Positions 44,773 to 53,968 of a stretch of DNA of 64,000 nt are shown here, one piece after another. Source of the stretch: an uncultured Bryobacteraceae bacterium. GTDB lineage: Bacteria; Acidobacteriota; Terriglobia; Bryobacterales; Bryobacteraceae. The stretch's first letter is position 1, and the number at the start of each line of letters is the position of its first letter. The stretch spans positions 1 through 64,000 of the forward strand of contig CALJAM010000006.1 in assembly GCA_938027685.1 (NCBI GenBank), given 5' to 3'. Below the pieces are notes generated by a model that saw nothing but the letters and a program-made list of their open reading frames with translations, did no database searches and was not told the origin of the DNA. The position numbers and the translations under genes were made by a program.

Positions 44773-47271
44773 ATGCGCGCGCCCTTCTTGCCGCCGGTAG
44801 TGGCGCTAGCGGTCGGGGTGCTCACCCAGCGACGTCTGGGCTGGCAGGCGGGAGAGCTCGCCGCCGCGATCTTTGGCGTCCTCGTTCTCGGCGTGAGCGC
44901 GCTCCTTCTGGGCAGACGCCGCGCCGCCGCGACCGCGGGCCTGGCGGCAATCGCCTTGGCTGGGGCCCTGCGCGACGCGTCCCGTCCGAACAGGACCGCA
45001 CCGGAACTCGACGCGGCACCACGCGAACTGCTGACCTTCTCCGGTTGCGTGGTCGAACCCTTGGAGCTCTCGGCGGATAGAGCCTCCTTCGTCCTCGAGC
45101 TGGCGCCCGGGGCGCGCGCTCGCGTCACACTGTATGAATTGGAAGGGCAACCGCTGGCCCAACTGACCTACGGCCGCCGTGTGGAGTTCGACGGCCGGGC
45201 CAGACCGGTGCGGAGTTTTCGTAATCCCGGCGGGTTCGATTACGCCGCATACATGGCCCGGCGCGAAGTGTACTGGACGGTGACGGTGGCGCGGCGGTCG
45301 CCCATTCGCATCCTGGCAGGCCGGTGCGGTTCGACATGGCGCCGGGCGATCTTCTCCGCGCGCACAGCGGCTTCGGCGCGGATCCGGCAGCTTTTCGGCG
45401 AGCGGCCGCAAATCATGGCGTTGCTGGAGGCGACGCTGATCGGGTCCGCGGGCGGACTCGAGCGGGCCTGGATTGACGTGTGGAGGCGAACCGGGACCTA
45501 CCACGCGCTGGTCGTTTCCGGCGTCCAGATCACGGTGCTGGCGATTGTCTTTCTTTTCGCGCTTCGCATGTGTTTGGCGCCCCAGGGCGTGGCCCTAGGC
45601 CTTACCACGGCGGCCGCATGGCTCTACGCGATGGCTGCCGGCGCCGAGGCGCCGGTAGTACGGGCTGCGGCCGGGTTTACGTTGTTTGTGGCAGGTCGAC
45701 TCCTGTATCGCAGGCTGTGTCTGGCCAACTTGCTTGCCGCGGTGGCCTTCGCGTTTCTGGCTCTCGATCCCAATCAGCTCTTCGAGCCCAGCTTCCAACT
45801 CTCTTTTCTCGCCGTAGCGGCCATCGCGGCGCTGGCGGTGCCTTGGCTGGAGCGGAGCTCGGCCGCGCTGGGGCAGGCGCTGCGCAGCCTGCAAGATCGG
45901 GGTCGTGATCCTTCCTTGGCGCCCGAAGTAGCACGTTGGCGCGTCGAGCTGCGCCTGTTGGCAGAGACTTTGGCTCTCTGGAGCCGCCTGCCGATGCGGT
46001 GGGCGATTCGCCTGCTCGCCTGGCCCTTGCGCGGGGCCGTCTTCCTGTTCGAGTTGGCCGTGGTCTCAACGGCCGTGCAGGTCGGCCTGGCCCTACCTAT
46101 GGTCTACTACTTCCACCGGCTTTCCCTGACCGGGCTTTCGGCCAATCTGCTGGTTGGACCACTGACCTCGGCCGCCGTGCCGGTGGGATTCGCGGCAGTG
46201 GCTACAGGTTGGGGCCCACTCGTGTGGGCAGCGGGCCGGCTTGCAAGCTCGGCCCAGAGGATCGTTGAGTGGCACGCCGCGCGGGAACCAAACTGGAGGA
46301 TTCCGGATCCGCCTCTCTGGGCGGGCTTGGCCGTGGCCACTGCACTGCTATGGACGATCTGGGAAGCGCGATCGCGTAAAGGGCGGCGCTGGTTGCTGCC
46401 CGCCGGCATCTGCCTTGCGCTGCTGGCCATCGTCATCGTGCATCCGTTCGCACCCGCGATCGCGACCGGGGCGCTGGAAGTCGCGATGCTGGACGTGGGA
46501 CAAGCGGAAAGCCTGCTCGTGGTCTTCCCCGACCGACGCCTGATGCTGGTGGACGGGGGCGGGGCACCAGACTTCGGCGCGCGCCGACGCCTCGACCCGG
46601 GCGAGGACGTAATTTCGCCTTACCTGTGGCGGCGCGGCGTCCGAGAGCTGGACGTCGTGGTCGCCACCCACGGCCACGCCGATCATATCGGCGGTCTGCC
46701 CGCGGTCGTCGCGAACTTCCGACCGCGCGAGCTCTGGTACGGCGCCATGCCCGAAACACGCGCATGGCAGGCTCTGCGCGAGCAAGCGCTGCGCCAGGGC
46801 ACGCTATTGCGGCGCTTGCATGCCGGTCAGCAGGAGCGATTCGGTCCCGCGCAGGTCAGGGTATTGTCGCCGCCGGCCGGGTACGCGCCCGGGCAGGCGC
46901 CCGACAACGACGACTCGCTGGTGTTGGTTGTCGAATACGGACGGCACCGGTTCCTGCTGACGGGCGATATCAGCCAGGGAGTGGAGGCCGCGTTGCTCGC
47001 CGACGGCGCGGTGGGCCGCGCAGACGTGCTGAAGGTGGCGCACCACGGCGGTCGGAGTTCGACCAGTGACGAATGGCTCGACGCCGCTCGCCCCGCGCTG
47101 GCCCTGATTTCGGTAGGGTTCCAGAACGCCTACAATCTGCCCCATCCGGCCGTGCTCGAGCGGCTGGCAGCTCGCAGGATTCTGGCGTTGCGGACGGACC
47201 GCTGCGGGTTGATTTCCGTGCGCAGCAACGGCCGCCACCTCGAACTAAGCACTGCGAGCTGGGAGTTTTAG
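44773..47271 (+). CDS. comEC: ComEC/Rec2 family DNA-uptake channel protein
   Basis: 832 residues from the ATG at 44773 (a TTG three codons earlier is the alternative). Two N-terminal membrane helices (about 5-25 and 30-60), an OB-like DUF4131 domain (80-190), the Competence membrane domain (about 215-560) starting GTYHALVVSGVQITVLAIVF, and a C-terminal metallo-beta-lactamase-like domain with THGHADHIGG near 633, LLTGDIS and LKVAHHGG. It moves single-stranded DNA across the inner membrane during natural transformation. No other com genes are nearby. The hrcA promoter sits immediately downstream. Confidence 0.96.
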   Translation: MRAPFLPPVVALAVGVLTQRRLGWQAGELAAAIFGVLVLGVSALLLGRRRAAATAGLAAIALAGALRDASRPNRTAPELDAAPRELLTFSGCVVEPLELSADRASFVLELAPGARARVTLYELEGQPLAQLTYGRRVEFDGRARPVRSFRNPGGFDYAAYMARREVYWTVTVARRSPIRILAGRCGSTWRRAIFSARTAASARIRQLFGERPQIMALLEATLIGSAGGLERAWIDVWRRTGTYHALVVSGVQITVLAIVFLFALRMCLAPQGVALGLTTAAAWLYAMAAGAEAPVVRAAAGFTLFVAGRLLYRRLCLANLLAAVAFAFLALDPNQLFEPSFQLSFLAVAAIAALAVPWLERSSAALGQALRSLQDRGRDPSLAPEVARWRVELRLLAETLALWSRLPMRWAIRLLAWPLRGAVFLFELAVVSTAVQVGLALPMVYYFHRLSLTGLSANLLVGPLTSAAVPVGFAAVATGWGPLVWAAGRLASSAQRIVEWHAAREPNWRIPDPPLWAGLAVATALLWTIWEARSRKGRRWLLPAGICLALLAIVIVHPFAPAIATGALEVAMLDVGQAESLLVVFPDRRLMLVDGGGAPDFGARRRLDPGEDVISPYLWRRGVRELDVVVATHGHADHIGGLPAVVANFRPRELWYGAMPETRAWQALREQALRQGTLLRRLHAGQQERFGPAQVRVLSPPAGYAPGQAPDNDDSLVLVVEYGRHRFLLTGDISQGVEAALLADGAVGRADVLKVAHHGGRSSTSDEWLDAARPALALISVGFQNAYNLPHPAVLERLAARRILALRTDRCGLISVRSNGRHLELSTASWEF

Positions 47272-47294
47272 GCTCGGCGTGGCCGTTGCTACCC

Positions 47295-47323
47295 TTGCTG
47301 AGTCGTGCGGCTGCCCGTACAAT
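47295..47323 (+). promoter_or_regulatory. Promoter of the hrcA-grpE-dnaJ cluster
   Basis: TTGCTG (47295-47300), 17 bases, TACAAT (47318-47323). The predicted transcript start near 47330 rules out the ATG at 47322 as the hrcA start. No CIRCE inverted repeat (TTAGCACTC-N9-GAGTGCTAA) is present around it. Confidence 0.65.
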
Positions 47324-47357
47324 GAAAGGTAGGGGCGGAGGCCCGATCGCGCAAGCT

Positions 47358-48395
47358 ATGGTCCGGGACCCGGTTCTGACCCCTCGCAGCGCAGAGATTC
47401 TCCATTCGATCGTGGAGACTTACATCCAGACGGGCCAACCGGTGGCCTCGCGGACCGTATCCAAGCGCACCAAGATGGGTCTGAGCCCGGCCTCGATCCG
47501 CAATGTGATGGCCGATCTTTCCGAGGAAGGCTACCTCGAGCAGCCTCACACTTCCGCGGGACGGATTCCGACCCAAAAGGCTTTCCGCTTCTACGTGCAG
47601 TCGCTTGCCGTAAGGCGATTGAAAGCCTCCGAGATCGAACGCTTGCGCGCCGAGTTGCAGGCGGTCGACTCGATCGAAGGGCGGGCCGAGCGCTCCTCTC
47701 ACATGCTGACCGAGCTCACGGGCAACGTGGGCATCGCGGCCACCATTCCGGCCGCCAGCCAGACGCTGCATCAGGTCGAGTTGCTGGCGCTCGCCGACGG
47801 CCGCATTCTGATGATCGTCGTTACGCGCGACGGTGTCGTGCGTGAGAAGATCGTCTCGCTAGAAGAGCGACTCGGGCAGCAGGAGCTGGATTCCATCCGC
47901 AACTACCTGAACTGGAATTTCAGCGGATGGGTCCTCGAGGAAGCCCGCCGGGAGCTGGCGCGGCGGCTCGAACAGGAGAGCGCCCTCTACGACGCGATCC
48001 TACGCCGGCTGGCTCTGCTGCGCAGCAAGGGGCTGCTGGATTTCGAGCTGGCGCCCAGCATCTACCTGGAAGGGACCGCGAATCTGATCGGCCGCGATTT
48101 GGACCTGACCCGGGAGAAGATGCGCGAGTTGCTGCGCGCGCTGGAGGAAAAGAAGCGGGTTTTGGAAATCCTGGACCGCTTTCTGGAAAAGCCTAGCGGG
48201 CAGGTCGAGGTGCAAGTCGGCCTGGAGGCGGCGCATCCGAGCATGAAGGCGCTGTCGCTGATCGGGCTGAAAGTGATGCTGCCCGGGGGCCTGTCCGCCA
48301 AGATTGCGGTCCTGGGACCCATGCGAATGAACTACGAGCGAGTCATCTCAGCGGTCAGCCACGTGGGTGACGCCTTCCGCAGCCTCCCTGTCTGA
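47358..48395 (+). CDS. hrcA: Heat-inducible transcription repressor HrcA
   Basis: 345 residues from the ATG at 47358, the first start downstream of the predicted promoter. The N-terminal winged helix is clear (RSAEILHSIVETYIQTGQPV; SPASIRNVMADLSEEGYLEQ; HTSAGRIPTQKAFRFYV), followed by the GAF-like dimerisation domain (QVELLALADGRILMIVVTRD) and the C-terminal IGxxxMxxxRVISAVSHVG region (LPGGLSAKIAVLGPMRMNYE). HrcA binds CIRCE operators upstream of groE/dnaK operons and needs GroEL for activity. It is the first gene of hrcA-grpE-dnaJ (gaps 55 and -20 bases). No CIRCE is visible here, so autoregulation is unlikely or uses a divergent site. Confidence 0.96.
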   Translation: MVRDPVLTPRSAEILHSIVETYIQTGQPVASRTVSKRTKMGLSPASIRNVMADLSEEGYLEQPHTSAGRIPTQKAFRFYVQSLAVRRLKASEIERLRAELQAVDSIEGRAERSSHMLTELTGNVGIAATIPAASQTLHQVELLALADGRILMIVVTRDGVVREKIVSLEERLGQQELDSIRNYLNWNFSGWVLEEARRELARRLEQESALYDAILRRLALLRSKGLLDFELAPSIYLEGTANLIGRDLDLTREKMRELLRALEEKKRVLEILDRFLEKPSGQVEVQVGLEAAHPSMKALSLIGLKVMLPGGLSAKIAVLGPMRMNYERVISAVSHVGDAFRSLPV

Positions 48396-48450
48396 AGGCC
48401 CGCGGCCGACATTACTGATACTGTGATAAAGAAAGGCGTGGGAATCGGGC

Positions 48451-49104
48451 ATGAACGAGAACGATCGCACCTTGGAGTCTCTCCGAGAAGAGGCGAGCGT
48501 AGAATCGCAACCGCCGGCCGCCGAGCAGGCCGCAGCTGAGTTGACGCCCGCCGGCGAGGGCAAACCGAGCGAGCCGGAAGCGCCGGCAGACTCGGCACAA
48601 GTCCAGGATCCGGCCGCGCTGCTGGCCAGCCTGGCGGCGGAACGAGACCAACTGGCACGAGAGCGCGACGAATATTACGACCTGTTGCTGCGCCGCAGCG
48701 CCGAGTTCGAGAACTACCGCAAACGCATTGAACGCGAGCGGCGGGAGCTTGCGGAGTTGGCCGGGATGGAGGCCGTGCGCGAGCTGTTGCCCATCCTGGA
48801 CGACTTCGAAAGGGCGCTGAAAGCGGAGACCTCCGACCGCGAATACGCCAAGGGCATCGAGCTGATTTACCAGCGCCTGATGGAGGTGCTCAAGAAATTG
48901 GGCCTCGAACCGATCGCCAGTCAGGGGGAGAAATTCGATCCGTACCAGCACGAGGCCGTGGAGATGACCCCCAGCGATGAATTCGAAGATCACACGGTGA
49001 TCGAGGAGTATCGCCGCGGGTACAATTTTAGGGGACGGCTGCTGCGGCCTGCGATGGTAAAAGTAGCCGTCAAGCCTGAGACGGATGGCCGAGGCCAAGC
49101 GTGA
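48451..49104 (+). CDS. grpE: Nucleotide exchange factor GrpE
   Basis: 217 residues. An acidic, Pro/Ala/Glu-rich N-terminal tail (1-50) precedes the long coiled coil ([20 protein letters not shown]) and the core [46 protein letters not shown] and the beta-wing [31 protein letters not shown]. GrpE releases ADP from DnaK. It is followed with a 20-base overlap by dnaJ, so the two are translationally coupled. DnaK itself is not in this window. Confidence 0.96.
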   Translation: MNENDRTLESLREEASVESQPPAAEQAAAELTPAGEGKPSEPEAPADSAQVQDPAALLASLAAERDQLARERDEYYDLLLRRSAEFENYRKRIERERRELAELAGMEAVRELLPILDDFERALKAETSDREYAKGIELIYQRLMEVLKKLGLEPIASQGEKFDPYQHEAVEMTPSDEFEDHTVIEEYRRGYNFRGRLLRPAMVKVAVKPETDGRGQA

Positions 49105-50203
49105 CTATTACGAAGTCCTGGGCGTGGACCGCAACGCCACCCAGGAAGAGCTGAAGGCCGCCTACCGCCGCGCCGCCCTACGCTACCATCCCGACCGCAA
49201 TCCGGGCGACAAGGAGGCTGAGGAGAGGTTCAAGGAGGCCGCGGAAGCTTACAGCGTCCTCAGCGATCCCCAAAAGCGGGCCCTTTACGATCGCTACGGC
49301 CATGAGGGTCTCTCGGGTGCGCCGGCCCCCAGCTTCGATCCCAACGTCTTTGCCGACTTCACCGACATTCTTGGCGACCTGTTCGGATTCGGCGATCTCT
49401 TCGGCGGGACGCGTCAGCGCCGTCCGCGCCCCCAGCGCGGCGAGGACGTACGCTACGACCTCGAGATCAGCTTCGAGGATGCCATGCGCGGCCTCACGGT
49501 GGATATTCAGGTCCCGCGCCAAGAGACTTGCCCTCGCTGCCACGGCCGCGGCGCCGAGGCGGCCGATATCGTCCCCTGCGGCGTATGCCGCGGGCGCGGC
49601 GAGCTGATTTATCAGCAAGGTTTCCTGACCATCCGGCGCACCTGCACGCACTGCAACGGAACCGGGCAGGTGGCGCGCAAGGCTTGCGGCCTTTGCCGCG
49701 GCCACGGCACGATTCGCTCGGACCGCAAGCTGAAGGTCAACATTCCTGCCGGCGTCGACACAGGCACGCACCTCAGATTGACAGGCGAGGGCCAGCCCGG
49801 AAATCACGGCGGGCCGCCCGGAGACCTCTACGTCGTCATCACCGTCAAGGAGCATCCTTTCTTCGAGCGCCGCAACGACGACCTGCACTGTACGATTCCC
49901 ATCAACATCGCGCAGGCCGCGCTGGGGGCCGAGATCGAAGTGCCGACGCCTGACGGTCCGGAAATCCTTCAGATCCCAGAGGGCACGCAGAACGGCGCCA
50001 CCTTTCGCTTGCGCAACCGGGGCGTGCCGCACATGAACCGACAGGGTCGAGGCGACCTGTTCGTGCACATCGAAGTCAAAGTGCCCACGCGTCTGACCCG
50101 CGAGCAGCGTAAGCTCTTCGAGCAGTTGCGCCAGATCCTGCCCGCAGACAACCAGCCCAAGACCAAGGGACTCTTCGAAAAGGTTAAAGATTATTTCCAG
50201 TAG
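49085..50203 (+). CDS. dnaJ: Chaperone protein DnaJ
   Basis: 372 residues, usual length. J-domain 6-70 with the HPD motif (YHPDRNPGD), Gly/Phe linker (FGFGDLFGG, about 95-110), and four zinc-binding repeats: [24 protein letters not shown] and CGLCRGHG (about 145-215). Two C-terminal substrate-binding beta-domains follow ([36 protein letters not shown]). DnaJ delivers unfolded proteins to DnaK and stimulates its ATPase. It overlaps grpE by 20 bases and ends 15 bases before the convergent ThuA-domain gene; no terminator is obvious. Confidence 0.97.
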   Translation: MAEAKRDYYEVLGVDRNATQEELKAAYRRAALRYHPDRNPGDKEAEERFKEAAEAYSVLSDPQKRALYDRYGHEGLSGAPAPSFDPNVFADFTDILGDLFGFGDLFGGTRQRRPRPQRGEDVRYDLEISFEDAMRGLTVDIQVPRQETCPRCHGRGAEAADIVPCGVCRGRGELIYQQGFLTIRRTCTHCNGTGQVARKACGLCRGHGTIRSDRKLKVNIPAGVDTGTHLRLTGEGQPGNHGGPPGDLYVVITVKEHPFFERRNDDLHCTIPINIAQAALGAEIEVPTPDGPEILQIPEGTQNGATFRLRNRGVPHMNRQGRGDLFVHIEVKVPTRLTREQRKLFEQLRQILPADNQPKTKGLFEKVKDYFQ

Positions 50204-50218
50204 TTGCCCGGTCCGCGT

Positions 50219-51682
50219 TCACTCCAGCCGCCGCGCCGCCCACAGAATGGCATTCCGCACCAGGCGCTGCCAGCCGGGGTGCATATGCGCCTTGCGATCG
50301 TGACCTAACTGGATCACCACCACGCGCGATTTCTCGTAAGGACTGATCCATGCCACGGGGCCGTCGCTGCTGGGATGATCGGTTTTCAAGAGGACCAGAT
50401 TCCTGGGTGAGATCCACAGGTTCCTGTACGTCTCGTCCCAGATGTGCATTCGGGTTACGCCCGAGAGCACCGGATGCTTCGCCACCGGCTCGACCTCCAG
50501 TTCGACGTCGTGCCGGTAAGTAGAGGCGGGAAGGCCACCCTCAGGTTTGAGCAGATACTTTCCTCCCACTACTTCATCGGTCCACCAGCGCCATCCCAAA
50601 TAATCGACGAGCGCGTGGTGCAGAACCACGAGGCCTCGCCCGCTTTCCACGAACGCGCGCAGGTTGGCCTTCCCGGTTTCTCCGATGTGCTCCTCCTGAA
50701 CGGAATCGTAAAGGACCAGCACATCCCAGTTCTTGCGCAGGTCGCGCTGGAACACGTTCGGATGCGGGAAGATGACGGCTCGGATCCGCTCGTCTCCCTC
50801 GAATGCCAGGTAGAACGTCGGATCGTAGCTGTGGCCCCCGGTCACCACCAGCGTGCGCACGGGCGTCGCCGTCTGGGCGGCGGTTTGCGACAGCACGGTG
50901 CCCGTGGCCGCCCATTCGGCGCCGCGCGCCAGCGTCAGGCGGAAGCCCGGCTCCTGCATGGCAGCCACGTCATGGCCCAGCACAGTATGGAAGACGCGTC
51001 CCTTGCCGTAAGCGACCGTCCACATGACCGGCTCGTCTCTGCCGGTGCCGCCGTACTTGGCGTCATCAAAGGCGACGGCCAGCACCTTCGCCTGCGGCTT
51101 CATGCGCATGTTGTGGTAGAGCTCGTCGTTCATGAGAAAACTTTCGGGCAGGCCGCGCGTAACGGGATGCTCGCGGTCCGTCAGCCGCACGCGAAAGGTG
51201 TGGCGCTGGCCGTGGCCGGTGCGAGGCGGATCGAGGGAGAAGTGGCCGCCGATCATTTCCGCGTATTCGGGCCAGGGCGGCTCGATGATGGAAGTGCGGA
51301 CGTGATTATCCCCCAACACGGGCAGTCCCACGAACGCGTAGCTGGCTGCGTGGACGGGAACCAGACCGCCTCCCGACCGCACGAAATTTTCCACGGCCCG
51401 TTCGGTCGCTGCTCCCCAGCGCGGGCCGTTATAGTCCAGGATGATCACCTGGTAGGCGGCGAGCGTCGCCTCGGTCACGCCCGAGGGCTCTTCCAAAACG
51501 CGCACATCGAAACGACCGGTTTCGAGCAGAATGCGTCGCAACTCGGGCGTCGTGGTGCGCCAGTCGTGGTTGTTGCGACCGGAAAAGATCAGGGCGCGGA
51601 TGGCGCCCGGGCGAAACAGGGGAAGCGTGGTCTGCGCCGCCGGCAATCCGGCGCCCAGCAGGAAAACAAGCAGGCAACGCAT
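50219..51682 (-). CDS. Secreted protein with two tandem ThuA-like domains
   Basis: 487 residues from the ATG at 51682 (a GTG two codons upstream is also possible); signal peptide MRCLLVFLLGAGLPAAQ. The first ThuA domain covers about 25-262 (ALIFSGRNNHDWRTTTPELR, HDVAAMQEPGFRLTLARGAE) and the second about 268-487 (TLVVTGGHSYDPTFYLAFEG, LGHDRKAHMHPGWQRLVRNA). Each half has the VVxxGxxxHD... opening, the central GGGLVxxHxA or GRGLVVLHHA and the terminal LGHD...P segment of the family. Single-domain ThuA proteins are glutamine-amidotransferase-like and linked to trehalose/disaccharide utilisation, with unproven chemistry. The fusion suggests a pseudo-dimer. It is convergent with dnaJ. Confidence 0.88.
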   Translation of the reverse strand: MRCLLVFLLGAGLPAAQTTLPLFRPGAIRALIFSGRNNHDWRTTTPELRRILLETGRFDVRVLEEPSGVTEATLAAYQVIILDYNGPRWGAATERAVENFVRSGGGLVPVHAASYAFVGLPVLGDNHVRTSIIEPPWPEYAEMIGGHFSLDPPRTGHGQRHTFRVRLTDREHPVTRGLPESFLMNDELYHNMRMKPQAKVLAVAFDDAKYGGTGRDEPVMWTVAYGKGRVFHTVLGHDVAAMQEPGFRLTLARGAEWAATGTVLSQTAAQTATPVRTLVVTGGHSYDPTFYLAFEGDERIRAVIFPHPNVFQRDLRKNWDVLVLYDSVQEEHIGETGKANLRAFVESGRGLVVLHHALVDYLGWRWWTDEVVGGKYLLKPEGGLPASTYRHDVELEVEPVAKHPVLSGVTRMHIWDETYRNLWISPRNLVLLKTDHPSSDGPVAWISPYEKSRVVVIQLGHDRKAHMHPGWQRLVRNAILWAARRLE

Positions 51683-51745
51683 GGTCACTCACGGCAATAG
51701 CAGAGAGCAGGGCCCCGTGTCAAATCGGCTATGCTCGGAAGGAAG

Positions 51746-52759
51746 ATGCTGCCTACTCTGGCTGCCGTGTTGCGCGCCCCCTGCGGGCCGGTGAGCGTCG
51801 AGACGATCTCCATCCCTGAACCCGGGCGGGGAGAGGTCTTGCTCCGAATTGAGGCGTGCGGGCTCTGCCACGCCGACCTGCTGGTGGCCGGCATGCAGAA
51901 ACTGCCGATGGCGCCGTTGGTGCTGGGGCACGAAGGCATCGGCCGCATCGAAGCGCTGGGACCCGGCGTCGACGGCTGGCGTGCAGGCGACCGGGTGGGC
52001 CTGACCTTCCTGGCAGCGACCTGCGGCCAGTGCGAATACTGCCGGACGGGGCGCGAGCGCTTTTGCCCCTGGCAATCCAACATGGGTTTCAGCCGGCACG
52101 GGCTGATGGCTGAGCGCGCCGTGGCCCCGGTGCAATACATGGTTCGCGTGCCGGATGAGTTGCCTGCTGCGGAGATGGCGCCGCTGTGCTGCGCCGGGTG
52201 GAGCGCTTGGAGCGCGATCTGCGAGACCGGGCTGGAGGCAGGCCAGCGCGTGGCTCTGTTCGGCATGGGAGGTCTGGGACACCTGGCGGTGCAGTACGCT
52301 CGCGAGCGGGGCTTACGCGTGGTGGCGATCGACGTTTCCGAAAGCAAGCTCAGGCTGGCGCGGAGGCTGGGCGCCGAGCTCACCCTGCCGGCTGAAGACG
52401 CCGGCCGGACCCTGCTCAAGCAGTTCGGCGGCGTGGACGCGGCCGTCGTGCTTACCTCTTCCGCCGATGCCATCCGCGAATCCTTCCGCGCTCTCAAACG
52501 GGGCGGCACGCTGGTGCTGACGGGCCTCAGCAATGCACGGCCGGAGCTGCCCCTCTTCGAAACGATTCTCAAAGGCATCACGGTGCGTGGACACTACTTG
52601 GGCACGCACGAACAACTCGAGCAGGTCTTTCAACTCGCCGCTCGCGGCATCGGTCGCCCACAGGTGGAAACCTACCCCTTGAGCGAGACGCCGCGGATGA
52701 TGGAGCGCCTCAGGCGCGGCGAGCTGGTAGGTCGGGCGGTGGCGGTGATGGAAACCTAG
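51746..52759 (+). CDS. Zinc-dependent alcohol dehydrogenase
   Basis: 337 residues from the ATG at 51746, which directly follows GGAAGGAAG; the ATG at 51731 is part of a TATGCT -10-like box. Catalytic zinc ligands Cys38 (EACGLCHADL) and His62/Glu63 (GHEG), structural zinc Cys 93, 96, 99, 107 (CGQCEYCRTGRERFC), and the Rossmann motif GMGGLGHLAVQYA with an acidic residue (VVAIDVS) that favours NAD. It is a medium-chain dehydrogenase/reductase of AdhP type; substrate unknown, probably a primary alcohol or aldehyde. It is divergent from the ThuA gene and convergent with the URO-D-like gene. Confidence 0.94.
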   Translation: MLPTLAAVLRAPCGPVSVETISIPEPGRGEVLLRIEACGLCHADLLVAGMQKLPMAPLVLGHEGIGRIEALGPGVDGWRAGDRVGLTFLAATCGQCEYCRTGRERFCPWQSNMGFSRHGLMAERAVAPVQYMVRVPDELPAAEMAPLCCAGWSAWSAICETGLEAGQRVALFGMGGLGHLAVQYARERGLRVVAIDVSESKLRLARRLGAELTLPAEDAGRTLLKQFGGVDAAVVLTSSADAIRESFRALKRGGTLVLTGLSNARPELPLFETILKGITVRGHYLGTHEQLEQVFQLAARGIGRPQVETYPLSETPRMMERLRRGELVGRAVAVMET

Positions 52760-52775
52760 GCGCCCGGCGGACGCC

Positions 52776-53945
52776 TCACGCCGGCCGACCGTAGGCGCGC
52801 GCGGCGTCGCGCAGGTACTTCAGGTTTTCCCACGGCGTTCCCGCGGGCGTGGCGCAACTGGAGGCGTAAATGAAATGGCGCCCGTCGCCCATGGCCGCGA
52901 AAAGCTCGCGCGTGTACGTGTGCAGCCGCCGCTCCGCGTGCTCGCGGATCTCCAGCCGCGGAGCGTCCATGCCCCCGTTCACCGTGAAGTTCTCGTAGCC
53001 GGCCATGCGCCTGGCCTCCGGTAGGAGGACGTCGCCGTTGGGCGGAGGCGTCAGCCCTTCCAGGCAGTCGATGCGGACCGCACCGACCAGCGGCATCAGG
53101 GCTTTGTTGCGCCCGCAGGCGTGCACCACCAAGATCTTGCCTGCACGATGCGCCAGCTCCGCGGCCTGCGCGTAAAAGCTTTCGCAGTATTCACGGAATA
53201 GCCGCGGCGGGTGAAAAGCCGAATCCAGGTTGTCGTTGGAAATCAAGACTTCCACTTCAGGGACCGCGACGATCTGTTGGATCAGCGCCAAGACCTTGCG
53301 TTCGTGAATGCGGGCCAGTGCTTTCATCTCCTCGGGATGATCGGCGAGGAACAGGCTCGCCTGCTCGGCGCCGCAGAGCCAATGGAAGTTCTTCAGCGGC
53401 GAAAAGGTCACGCTGGCCATGACCAGCCCGTCATCGCCGACGCGTCTCACCCAATTGCGGAACAGTTCCGCGTCGAAGACGAACTCCCTGTTTTCCATCA
53501 GAAAACGCACGGCCTCGTACTCACTCCAATCCTTCCACCAGGGTTCCGCCACCAGATCGGCCACCGATTCCTCGCTTAGCTGCCAGCGGCAGGTGAGCGT
53601 CCCGTAGGGAGTAACCAGTTGCTGCCGCCGAACCTTCTTGCGCGGCGGATAAAGGTTGAAAGCGGTCACGACCGTGTCGGCGAAGTCCGTTTCGCCTTCG
53701 AACTCTTCCGAGTAGGCTCCCGCGGTGAAGACTTCGCGCGTAGCGTACTGGGTATCCCAGCGGGCCAGGATGTCGGCGCCGAGATAGCGCAGCACATCAA
53801 AAGGATGGTCGGCCCAGGCGATTTCATCCGGCAGCGCCCGACGGGCCTTGCGGGAATAGAACCAGTAATAAATGTTCGGTGCGAAGGGGATGTAATCGGG
53901 CAATTCGCCGCGGAAAGCGGCCAGGATGCGTTCGCGGCCGGTCAC
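52776..53945 (-). CDS. Uroporphyrinogen decarboxylase-family protein (corrinoid methyltransferase-like)
   Basis: 389 residues from a GTG at 53945, preceded by AAGGAG with a very short spacer. The fold is that of the URO-D/MtaA-CmuA superfamily (TGRERILAAFRGELPDYIPF). Likely zinc ligands of the methyltransferase branch are visible: His and Cys in VVHACGRNKAL and a C-terminal Cys in SSCATPAGTPWENL. This argues against a haem-pathway HemE, whose N-terminal Arg motifs are missing, and for a methyl transfer or demethylation role. No corrinoid protein gene is nearby, so the partner is unknown. The divergent MFS gene starts only 23 bases away. Confidence 0.88.
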   Translation of the reverse strand: MTGRERILAAFRGELPDYIPFAPNIYYWFYSRKARRALPDEIAWADHPFDVLRYLGADILARWDTQYATREVFTAGAYSEEFEGETDFADTVVTAFNLYPPRKKVRRQQLVTPYGTLTCRWQLSEESVADLVAEPWWKDWSEYEAVRFLMENREFVFDAELFRNWVRRVGDDGLVMASVTFSPLKNFHWLCGAEQASLFLADHPEEMKALARIHERKVLALIQQIVAVPEVEVLISNDNLDSAFHPPRLFREYCESFYAQAAELAHRAGKILVVHACGRNKALMPLVGAVRIDCLEGLTPPPNGDVLLPEARRMAGYENFTVNGGMDAPRLEIREHAERRLHTYTRELFAAMGDGRHFIYASSCATPAGTPWENLKYLRDAARAYGRPA

Positions 53946-53968
53946 TCTCCTTCAATATACTTGGCGCC

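Noticed and set aside
47322-47357. Earlier ATG for hrcA at 47322
   Set aside because: It overlaps the predicted -10 box (TACAAT, 47318-47323) and would not be in the transcript.
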